Of a DNA stretch of 14,687 bases, positions 6,375 to 13,245 are shown piece by piece. Each line of letters begins with the position of its first letter. Within the stretch, counting starts at the first letter, position 1. The notes below the pieces were generated by a model. That model worked only from the letters and a program-made list of their open reading frames with translations. It was not told the DNA's origin and did no database searches. Source of the DNA: Clostridia bacterium (GTDB taxonomy: Bacteria > Bacillota > Clostridia > Christensenellales > CAG-138); the NCBI GenBank assembly GCA_017435185.1, contig JAFSFN010000013.1:1-14687 (forward strand), written 5' to 3'. The translations under genes were made by a program, and so were the position numbers.

Positions 6375-6443
6375 ATGCAAGCAAATAAAGCGTCTTTCTT
6401 TTTGAAAGGCGCTTTTTTCTGCAGAAAGGAGGTGAAAAGTTGA
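6375..6443 (+). CDS. Possible 22-codon leader ORF overlapping the terL start
   Basis: ATG 6375 opens a 22-residue frame (begins MQANKASFFL, ends RKEVKS) that stops at TGA 6441-6443, overlapping the TTG start of terL (6440-6442). It has no clear ribosome binding site, but the second predicted promoter would start transcription at about 6374, making the mRNA nearly leaderless. The terminator hairpin lies inside the frame, so a translating ribosome would unfold it. This is a speculative gene. Confidence 0.25.
   Translation: MQANKASFFLKGAFFCRKEVKS
6387..6418 (+). terminator. Intrinsic terminator/attenuator in the terL leader
   Basis: AAAGCGTCTTTC (6387-6398) pairs with GAAAGGCGCTTT (6404-6415), one G-U pair, around a TTTTT loop, and continues into six T (6413-6418). 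It lies between the promoter boxes and terL, so unregulated transcripts would end after about 45-55 nt. Confidence 0.75.
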
Positions 6444-7783
6444 ATCTGATACTTAAAGGTCTGCCCAACCCAAAGCAGGCAGAATTTTTCTGTTCCACAG
6501 CAAGGCACACAGCCTATGGCGGAGCAAGAGGCGGTGGAAAAAGCTGGGCAATGCGAAGAAAGCTGGTACTACTTTCATTGCGCTATGCAGGGCTTAACTC
6601 ACTGCTTTTAAGACGCACCTTGCCCGAGCTTCGTGAGAATCATGTAATTCCGCTCCTGCGTGAACTTAGTGCTGTAACGCAATACAATTCGACCGAACGC
6701 GTTTTCAAATTCCCCAACGGTTCAAGAATAAAGCTGGGCTATTGCGACAGTGTAAACGATGTATACCAATATCAAGGACAGGAATATGATGTGATAGGTC
6801 TTGAAGAAGCAACGCACTTCACCGAGGAGCAAATGCATTTTCTCTGTACCTGTAACCGTACTGTAAGGCGTGATTTTTCGCCGCGTATGTATTACACCTG
6901 CAATCCTGGCAATGTAGGTCATGCCTGGGTCAAGCGTCTTTTCATCGACAGGCGTTATGAAGGCGATGAAAAAGCCGAGGATTATGCGTTCATACCCGCA
7001 AGCATATGGGACAACAAAGTGCTTTTGGAAGCTGATGAAAACTATATACGCCAACTTGAAAGTCTGCCTGAAGATCTGAAAAGAGCGCACCTTTACGGCG
7101 ACTGGGATGTTCATGCAGGTCAATTTTTTCGTGAGTTTTCGCGTTCCAAGCATGTTTGTGAGCCATTTGAAATACCCTCCTGGTGGAAGCGTTTTCGCTC
7201 AATAGACTGGGGATATAACGACCCATGCGCAGTATTGTGGCATGCAGTCGATGGAGATGGACATGTATATACCTATCGTGAACTTTATGTGCGCTGTATG
7301 CGTGCAGACACGGTAGCTCAAAAGATACTCGAGCTTTCATGCGGAGAGAATATATCATATACAGTAGCATCCCCCGATATGTGGCAAAAAAGAGGGGCAA
7401 TACTCAAAAACGAAGGCGGATTTGAAGGCGAAAGTATAGCGGAACTTTTTGCGCTGTCAAGCGTGCCTCTCACGCCTGCAGATAATTCACGAGTTTCGGG
7501 CTGGCAGCGTGTGCGCTCATTTTTAGCTGATGCACCCGACAACACGCCTTATTGGCAGACCTTCCCCTGCTGTGAAAACCTTATACGAACACTCCCTCTC
7601 CTGTCTTTTGACACACATAATCGTGAAGATGCCGCCGACGGCGAGGACCATGCACCCGAATCGCTTAGATATGCACTCATGTCCCGCCCCGGTACAAGCA
7701 AACAAAAACCAATAATCAAGCAAGCTCCCTATGACCCTCTCGCCACAGAGAAAGAAACGGGGAGCTTTCTTTCATTAAACTAA
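6440..7783 (+). CDS. terL: Phage terminase large subunit
   Basis: DNA-packaging motor ATPase and nuclease that normally docks on the portal and pumps DNA into a prohead. All catalytic elements are intact in 447 residues. Walker A is GGARGGGKS (27-35). Walker B is YDVIGLEEAT (116-125) with E122/E123. The coupling motif is YTCNPG (152-157). The RNase-H-like nuclease acidic residues are D256 (SIDWGYND), D313 (ASPDMW) and D403 (EDHAPESLRYALM). The start is TTG 6440, chosen because AGGAGGTG precedes it at good spacing and PNPKQAEFF then falls at the usual family N-terminus. The portal gene follows after 21 bp. No small terminase gene lies upstream, where phages usually keep it. The intact active sites argue against a long-decayed remnant. 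Confidence 0.93.
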   Translation: MNLILKGLPNPKQAEFFCSTARHTAYGGARGGGKSWAMRRKLVLLSLRYAGLNSLLLRRTLPELRENHVIPLLRELSAVTQYNSTERVFKFPNGSRIKLGYCDSVNDVYQYQGQEYDVIGLEEATHFTEEQMHFLCTCNRTVRRDFSPRMYYTCNPGNVGHAWVKRLFIDRRYEGDEKAEDYAFIPASIWDNKVLLEADENYIRQLESLPEDLKRAHLYGDWDVHAGQFFREFSRSKHVCEPFEIPSWWKRFRSIDWGYNDPCAVLWHAVDGDGHVYTYRELYVRCMRADTVAQKILELSCGENISYTVASPDMWQKRGAILKNEGGFEGESIAELFALSSVPLTPADNSRVSGWQRVRSFLADAPDNTPYWQTFPCCENLIRTLPLLSFDTHNREDAADGEDHAPESLRYALMSRPGTSKQKPIIKQAPYDPLATEKETGSFLSLN

Positions 7784-7804
7784 AAAATTCGGAGGATAAT
7801 AAAA

Positions 7805-9388
7805 ATGAAACTCAACAAAAAAGAAGAAGCCGAACAGATATATGCTCTGTTCAACGAATTCAGAGAAGCCTATACGGCAGAATGGGAACGCCTTGACAAC
7901 TGTGAAAGAATGTATCGTGGCGAACACTGGCACGACATACCCACAGATGACGCAAAAGAGCCCCGCCCGGTAACGCCCATACTTCACAGTACGATAGAAA
8001 ACATTCGTGCCGACCTTATGGACAATTATCCCGAAGCGATAATCACTTCGGACAAGCCGGAATATGACGACCTCGCGCTCATCCTTTCATCCATCATAAA
8101 AGAAAACCATATCGAATGCCGTTATTCCAAGGAATTCAGTCAACTCACGCACGACCTCACAGTCGGCGGCTATATGATTCAGGAAACAGGTTATGACGAA
8201 ACACTGAATCATGGTCTTGGCGCAGCCTTTATACGCCATGTTGATCCCAGAAACATCATGTTTGACCCTTGCTGTACAAATATTCAGGATTCACGAGCTG
8301 TTTTCAAATTCATGCCATATCCGAGAGAATGGTTTGAAAGTCACTATCCCGACAGTGCAAGCGAAATGAAAGAAGATGTTTTCAGAACCAACAGGCTTCG
8401 TGACGACATAATAAACTCGCGCGATACCGAAAATATACTTCTTATAGAATGTTGGAAGCGTGAATACGACGCCTCCACTGCCACATACTCAATACATATG
8501 CTCAAACTTGCCGGAGGCGTACTCCTGGAGGACAGCCGCGAACTTAAAGCAGAAGGTTACTTTTCACACGGTGAGTATCCTTTCACTGTCACGCCCTTGT
8601 TTACACGCAAAGGCTCATGCCTCGGTTACGGAATAGTTGATATGTTCAAAAACGCACAGCTCTATTCCGACAAACTCGACCAGATAGTAATGAAAAATGC
8701 TCTCATGGCGGCGCATAACAAACTGCTTGTAACAGGTGCATCGGGATTTGATATTGATGATCTGCGTGATTGGAGCAAAGAAGTTCACCGTGGCGAGAAC
8801 TTAAACGGCGTTACATGGTTCCCCACTTCGCCCTTACCGTCATATATAATTGACTTCGCAAACGCAATACGCACATCCATAAAAGAAGAAAGCGGCGCTA
8901 ATGATTTTTCGCGCGGAATGACGAGCAGCGGCGTAACAGCCGCTTCCGCTATTGCAGCGTTGCAGGAAATGAGCAGCAAGCGTTCACGCATGGCAATAAA
9001 AGCCGTCCATGAAGCATTCAGTGATGCTGTGCGCCAGGAACTTGAAATAGAAAGAGAGTTCTCAGTCTTCTCTCGTTCTATAACAGTAGAAGACGAACAG
9101 GGCCGCACCGCACGCACGCTTTCACCCGATATGCTGTTTTTGAATACTGAGCTCGGCAACAGAATACCACTCGAATTCAAAGTCAGTGTAAAAGTCCAAC
9201 GTGCGAATATGTTCTCAGTTGCCGCACACAACGAACTTATATTGCAGCTTGCTAATCTTTCAATGATAACCCCCGATGTTGCGCTTGAACTTCTGATTTT
9301 TGACGGAAAAGCACAAGCATTATCGCTCATGAGGAAAAAACAGGAAAATGTATTAAACTCGGAAAAAGAGCAAAAAATAAGCACATGA
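7805..9388 (+). CDS. Phage portal protein, P22-like
   Basis: A 527-residue protein with features of P22-type portals, the dodecameric ring at the capsid vertex through which TerL moves DNA. An N-terminal charged helix region (about residues 1-40) precedes PRPVTPILHSTIENIRADLMDN-type sequence, typical of the portal stem/wing start. The segment ESGANDFSRGMTSSGVTAASAI at about 362-383 resembles the conserved tunnel-loop and helix region of this family. It is shorter than P22 gp1 (about 725 residues), mainly lacking a long C-terminal barrel. ATG 7805 follows CGGAGG at about 9 nt. The stop overlaps the next small gene as ATGA, indicating translational coupling. No capsid or scaffold gene follows, which is odd because a portal has no known job without a prohead. 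Confidence 0.9.
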   Translation: MKLNKKEEAEQIYALFNEFREAYTAEWERLDNCERMYRGEHWHDIPTDDAKEPRPVTPILHSTIENIRADLMDNYPEAIITSDKPEYDDLALILSSIIKENHIECRYSKEFSQLTHDLTVGGYMIQETGYDETLNHGLGAAFIRHVDPRNIMFDPCCTNIQDSRAVFKFMPYPREWFESHYPDSASEMKEDVFRTNRLRDDIINSRDTENILLIECWKREYDASTATYSIHMLKLAGGVLLEDSRELKAEGYFSHGEYPFTVTPLFTRKGSCLGYGIVDMFKNAQLYSDKLDQIVMKNALMAAHNKLLVTGASGFDIDDLRDWSKEVHRGENLNGVTWFPTSPLPSYIIDFANAIRTSIKEESGANDFSRGMTSSGVTAASAIAALQEMSSKRSRMAIKAVHEAFSDAVRQELEIEREFSVFSRSITVEDEQGRTARTLSPDMLFLNTELGNRIPLEFKVSVKVQRANMFSVAAHNELILQLANLSMITPDVALELLIFDGKAQALSLMRKKQENVLNSEKEQKIST

Positions 9389-9528
9389 AACAGAAAATAA
9401 ATATTTCAAGTCTTATTGAAACACTTCGCAGCGAAAGCAGACGAAGACACAGTACTGATGTTTTGGGCAGTTATACGGGAACAGGCAAAAAAGACGACAT
9501 TCCCGTACAAGACGCTGACGACTTGTAG
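9385..9528 (+). CDS. Small acidic-tailed protein coupled to the portal
   Basis: A 47-residue ORF starts at ATG 9385, overlapping the portal stop in ATGA, which supports real translation by coupling. The sequence opens with KQKINISSLIETLRSES, then a basic RRRH, a GSYTGTGKKDD segment, and ends VQDADDL. From memory, similar short clostridial proteins end in GSYTG...PVQDADDL; that is an unchecked recollection. There is no signal peptide or membrane segment. Function is unknown: it could be a portal or terminase accessory factor, or a host gene captured by the cassette. Confidence 0.6.
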   Translation: MKQKINISSLIETLRSESRRRHSTDVLGSYTGTGKKDDIPVQDADDL

Positions 9529-9559
9529 CGACTTTTTATACATAGCCTAAAAACCTTTT

Positions 9560-9620
9560 GCACACACGGAAAAATCCAAAATCCGCAATCAAGAGCGGAC
9601 AATTCCGTGTGTGCTTTTTT
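9560..9620 (+). terminator. Large compound intrinsic terminator
   Basis: A perfect 12-bp outer stem, GCACACACGGAA (9560-9571) with TTCCGTGTGTGC (9603-9614), is followed by six T. The 31-nt loop contains a second hairpin, TCCGC (9582-9586) with GCGGA (9595-9599). It closes the terL-portal-small-protein unit. The loop is unusually large for a plain terminator. Confidence 0.8.
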
Positions 9621-9646
9621 ACTTTTTATGAAAGGGACCCGACACA

Positions 9647-9847
9647 ATGAAAGATGCAAATAATAATATAGACATCGAAGCCATAGTCAGTGAGCTTGAA
9701 CAAATATGCACCGACAGAGCACAAAAAACATCGGACAGACTCACCGCCGCAAAGCTCTTGCTCGACTATGCGGATAAAACGACAGTAAAAAGCGACGGCA
9801 TATTGACCGTCGCCTTTGAAAATATTCCAAGTGAATACTGCTCATAA
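9647..9847 (+). CDS. Small protein resembling a small-terminase C-terminus
   Basis: A 66-residue ORF with GAAAGGGA as ribosome binding site. Residues 10-45 (EAIVSELEQICTD, then KTSDRLTAAKLLLDYADK) follow the pattern of the helical tail of Terminase_2-type small subunits, in which residues like KTSDRLKALELLGKYLG form the last helices. The N-terminal DNA-binding HTH of a small terminase is absent and no such frame lies upstream. Phages usually place the small subunit before terL, so this would be displaced and truncated. It lies after the compound terminator, without an obvious own promoter, and ends 2 bp before the convergent Ig-like protein gene. The homology is a pattern impression, not proven. 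Confidence 0.55.
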   Translation: MKDANNNIDIEAIVSELEQICTDRAQKTSDRLTAAKLLLDYADKTTVKSDGILTVAFENIPSEYCS

Positions 9848-9849
9848 AA

Positions 9850-11367
9850 TCAGCGTCTGCTTTCCTGCTTTCTCTGAGCCGCTCTTGCCTTCATTTTCTT
9901 TTCCATGGAAGTAAGTGTAATTATGGCAGTAATGGCCAATGCAGACAATATTCCCAATACGATAAGTATTGTAACAAGCGTATTGCTCACAGCATTATCA
10001 AGTGCCATTCCCATTTCTTCGATGCTGTTCACAGCTTCTGCAGTAGGAGTTGCATTTACAGTGTCAGCAATGCCGATATAGTCTGCAGTAACATTTGCTG
10101 TATATGTATAGGGATTACCGACGGGGTCTGTTACCTCAAGCGTAAACATAAGGTCTCTCGGTATTCCGACATATACATCTTCTTCTATCTCATGATTGCC
10201 CGGAGTTACATTTTCAATACGGCGTATCTCGCCTGCCGATTCCTCTTTTACCGTAAGCGAAGTGTAGTCCACTGTGCCTGTATTATTCACGGTAAACTTC
10301 ACTCTTATAAAACCTTGAGAATTAAGCGTCTCAAGCACGGTTACCGAAAACTCCATACCAAGCGAAGTCGGGTCTATATAACGGCGCACCACCTGACTTT
10401 CTGTCTTGTCAGTATATTCCTCACCGCTTGCATCAATACCGGTTATAGTGAATACCACATAGCGCTCTTTCTCGTTTGAGATATTACAGCTTATTGACTT
10501 CGTTTCTCCAACCGCAAGAGTAAACTGTTCTCCTGCAACACGATTTCCAAGCTCGTCAACAATCTTTATATCTTTAATCTTCTGATTTCCGTTGTTTGTA
10601 AGATAGATGGTAAAGGGAACGCCGCTCTCAGTAGCAACGCCCTGCTCGACCTCAACGGTGAGTTTTGTATTTACCATTCCCAGAGTCATAGCTTCTGTAT
10701 CATCGTATACTCTTGACTGGGAACCTATTTCATATGTTACAACAGGCTGAGAAATAACCGTTGAATAGCCCATTTTATACTGATATGAATACTCATACAC
10801 TTCACCTGCTTCAATGGTGATTCCGGACACTATGGGCGATTTTCCCCCTATTTCTTTATCCGTTATAGCAACCTTTGTGAGCTTGGTCGTTCCCAAGTTT
10901 TTGACAGTGTATTTTATGGTTATGGTCTCACCCGGAGAAGCCGTTTTGCTGGATACGGAGCGTCTGACACTTATTGCATTTGCTATAGCAGCACGCTTGA
11001 CAGTGACAGAAGTCTCGGACGACTTTTCTTCTCCACCCTGAGTCCATGTTATCTCAAAGCCTATTGCTTTATCTATCATTTCTTCGCTGACTTGTACAGA
11101 CTTTACAAACGCCTGTTCTGCGCCCTCATCTATAACAACGCCTGCTGTATCAAACTCAACAGTCACATCTGAACTACTGATATTTATATTTTCCATTGCG
11201 CCAATTCCGTCATTTTTAAGTGTAACGGTAATATCGACTTTTCCTTCAGAAGAAAGAACAGCCGGTGACGCACCCACCGAAACTGCGGCTAACGCAGCCG
11301 TTGAGAAACACATCAAAGCCAGTATGGCAAATAAAGCAAATACTATTCTTTTGTTTCTTTCTGTCAT
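9850..11367 (-). CDS. Secreted Ig-like-repeat (CARDB/DUF11-type) anchored protein
   Basis: A 505-residue surface protein. An N-terminal signal peptide is visible, with a predicted cut after ALA at residue 27. Residues 28 to about 440 form several beta-rich repeats of about 100 residues carrying the CARDB/NEW3/DUF11 hallmark: VTLKNDGIGAMENI, YTVKNLGTTKLTKV, IYLTNNGNQKIKDI and FTVNNTGTVDYTSL. A single membrane helix follows at about 462-485, then a basic cytoplasmic tail (EKKMKARAAQRKQESRR). The repeats therefore face outside. Function is unknown: such repeats bind or scaffold at the cell envelope. It is the last gene of the nadE-tyrS-yigZ operon, starting 3 bp after the yigZ stop, with a weak site inside yigZ's end (GGGGTTATAGG). 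Expression therefore probably depends on coupling. Confidence 0.82.
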   Translation of the reverse strand: MTERNKRIVFALFAILALMCFSTAALAAVSVGASPAVLSSEGKVDITVTLKNDGIGAMENINISSSDVTVEFDTAGVVIDEGAEQAFVKSVQVSEEMIDKAIGFEITWTQGGEEKSSETSVTVKRAAIANAISVRRSVSSKTASPGETITIKYTVKNLGTTKLTKVAITDKEIGGKSPIVSGITIEAGEVYEYSYQYKMGYSTVISQPVVTYEIGSQSRVYDDTEAMTLGMVNTKLTVEVEQGVATESGVPFTIYLTNNGNQKIKDIKIVDELGNRVAGEQFTLAVGETKSISCNISNEKERYVVFTITGIDASGEEYTDKTESQVVRRYIDPTSLGMEFSVTVLETLNSQGFIRVKFTVNNTGTVDYTSLTVKEESAGEIRRIENVTPGNHEIEEDVYVGIPRDLMFTLEVTDPVGNPYTYTANVTADYIGIADTVNATPTAEAVNSIEEMGMALDNAVSNTLVTILIVLGILSALAITAIITLTSMEKKMKARAAQRKQESRR

Positions 11368-11370
11368 ATC

Positions 11371-12015
11371 CTATAACCCCAAATCTATAAAATCTGCTGT
11401 ATCGGTCTTTTGCAGAGTTATTCTGCCGTTTGTAAGTTCTGTAATTTCCTTTTCAAACACTTCGATATCTTTCTCAGGTATGAACGCCTTAATTTCCACA
11501 TGCTCACAGAAGTTTGAATCTGCAATTTTTCCTTTTGAGCGGACATATGCCTCAACAGATGAATAATTCTGATAATCCACTCTGACATCCACGCACACCG
11601 CATATGTCTTTTTCATTATTCCTGCGGCATCAACAGCATCTGCGGCACTTCTCGAATACGCTCTGACCAGCCCGCCTGCCCCGAGCAGTATTCCGCCAAA
11701 ATACCTTGTAACCACGCAAAGTACATTTGTTATATCCTTTGCACACAGCACATCCATTATTGGCTTACCTGCTGTTGATGACGGCTCACCATCATCCGAA
11801 AAACGTGCCACCGAGCCTGTCTTTCCCACACGATAGGCAAAACAGTTATGTGTTGCATCCCAATGCTGTTTTCTTATCTCTGCTATCTTCATTGTTGCTT
11901 CTTCTTCGCTTTCAACGGGAAAACAGCGACCAATAAAGCGTGATTTATTTATTACATACTCCGTTTCGGAGACTCTTTTTACAGTTAAAAAACTCGGCAA
12001 TGACGCTTTTGTCAT
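11371..12015 (-). CDS. yigZ: YigZ/IMPACT family protein
   Basis: A 214-residue cytosolic protein of the YigZ (UPF0029) family. The N-terminal IMPACT-type domain spans about residues 10-130 with the family motifs HNCFAYRVG (56-64), RFSDDGEPSSTAGKPI (71-86) and VVTRYFGGILLGAGGLVRAYS (101-121). A DUF1949-like ferredoxin-fold C-terminal domain spans about 140-214. Bacterial members have been linked to nucleic-acid binding and peptidase-like annotations, but the molecular role is not settled. ATG 12015 overlaps the tyrS stop (ATGA), so translation is coupled. The length is typical. Confidence 0.92.
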   Translation of the reverse strand: MTKASLPSFLTVKRVSETEYVINKSRFIGRCFPVESEEEATMKIAEIRKQHWDATHNCFAYRVGKTGSVARFSDDGEPSSTAGKPIMDVLCAKDITNVLCVVTRYFGGILLGAGGLVRAYSRSAADAVDAAGIMKKTYAVCVDVRVDYQNYSSVEAYVRSKGKIADSNFCEHVEIKAFIPEKDIEVFEKEITELTNGRITLQKTDTADFIDLGL

Positions 12016-13238
12016 TTACGGACGACCCTCACAAAGCCCTTTTTGCCCTTCTTGAGTATAACACCGTCACTCAATTTTGCTTCATCTACCACAGCCGCAA
12101 CATCCGCAACTTTTTCTTCGTCAGCAAATACTGCACCCTGTTCCACCATGCGGCGTGCATCGGACTTACTCTTGCACAGCTTGCCCATAACAAGCAAATC
12201 TACAACACGAAGACCTGTTTCCACGATATCCTCATCGCTAAGTTCAACAGTGGGGATATTCTCTATATTACCGCCGCCGCTGAAAAGCGCTTCAGCAGCA
12301 CTTTGTGCCTTCTGTGCTTCTTCCTCGCCGTGTACCTGCGCTGTAAGTGTATATGCCAAAGTACGTTTTGCAGCATTAAGTGCGGCTCCGCCCTCTTTGC
12401 ACATTTCGTTTATCTCTTCCATGGGAATAAACGTGAGTAGGCAAAGACACTTTTTGACATCTGCATCGTCAACATTTCTCCAGTACTGATAGAAGTCATA
12501 AACAGGCGTCTTTTCCTTGTCAAGCCACAAAGCACCCTTCTCCGTCTTACCCATCTTCTTGCCTTCGCTTGTAGTAAGAAGCGCCGTAGTAAGCGCATAT
12601 GCGTTCTTCTGCTCCTTACGACGAATCAGATCTGCACCACCAAGCATATTGCTCCACTGGTCATCGCCGCCCATCTGGAGAATGCAGCCTTCTTCACGAT
12701 TCAATACCAAAAAGTCATAGCTCTGCATAAGCATATAACCCATTTCGAAAAACGTAAGGCCACGCTCCATGCGCTGTTTATAACACTCTGCCGAAAGCAT
12801 TCTGTTTACAGAGAACATAACGCCTATATCACGCATGAAGTCAAGGAAGTTCAAACCTCTTATCCAGTCGGCATTGTTGCGGATGAGTGCCTTTCCGTCA
12901 GAGAAATCAATAAGACGAGCCATCTGCTGCTGGAAGCAGGAAGCATTATGGTCAAGTTCTTCAAGCGTCATCATACGGCGCATATCCGTTTTGCCCGAAG
13001 GGTCGCCTATTGCCGCAGTACCGCCGCCCAAAAGCACAATGGGTCTGTGTCCTGCTCTCTGCATATGCGCCATTGTCATAAGCGCAACATAATGTCCGAT
13101 ATGCAGGCTGTCGGCTGTCGGGTCAAAACCTATATAAAAAGTAACTTTCTCTTTTCCCAAAAGTTCATAGAGCTCATCAGGGTGTGAGCATTGTTTGATG
13201 TAACCTCTTTCTGCGAGTATATCATATACATTTTTCAT
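12012..13238 (-). CDS. tyrS: Tyrosyl-tRNA synthetase
   Basis: A class I aminoacyl-tRNA synthetase charging tRNA-Tyr. The 408-residue length fits the bacterial family. HIGH appears at 46-49 (FDPTADSLHIGHYVAL), the tyrosine-pocket region GGDDQW at about 190-195, and the KMSKS equivalent KMGKT at 228-232. An S4-type RNA-binding domain fills about 345-408 (LLVMGKLCKSKSDARRMVEQGAV). ATG 13238 is preceded by AAAGGAG, which lies within the last codons of nadE. It is the second gene of the operon, and the start is 7 bp after the nadE stop. No T-box leader is visible between nadE and tyrS, so it does not look controlled by a private tRNA-sensing riboswitch. Confidence 0.96.
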   Translation of the reverse strand: MKNVYDILAERGYIKQCSHPDELYELLGKEKVTFYIGFDPTADSLHIGHYVALMTMAHMQRAGHRPIVLLGGGTAAIGDPSGKTDMRRMMTLEELDHNASCFQQQMARLIDFSDGKALIRNNADWIRGLNFLDFMRDIGVMFSVNRMLSAECYKQRMERGLTFFEMGYMLMQSYDFLVLNREEGCILQMGGDDQWSNMLGGADLIRRKEQKNAYALTTALLTTSEGKKMGKTEKGALWLDKEKTPVYDFYQYWRNVDDADVKKCLCLLTFIPMEEINEMCKEGGAALNAAKRTLAYTLTAQVHGEEEAQKAQSAAEALFSGGGNIENIPTVELSDEDIVETGLRVVDLLVMGKLCKSKSDARRMVEQGAVFADEEKVADVAAVVDEAKLSDGVILKKGKKGFVRVVRK

Positions 13239-13245
13239 TGGAATA

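Noticed and set aside
6281..6508. 75-codon minus-strand frame across the terL leader
   Set aside because: It overlaps promoter boxes, the terminator and the terL start, and no initiation signal is present.
8785..9384. 199-codon minus-strand frame
   Set aside because: It is the shadow of the portal gene, with no ribosome binding site and Ser-rich, low-complexity composition. The plus frame has recognisable portal sequence.
5627..9847. Attachment-site repeats flanking the phage-type cassette
   Set aside because: I compared the ends near yhaM and near the Ig-protein gene and saw no matching direct repeat, tRNA fragment or integrase.
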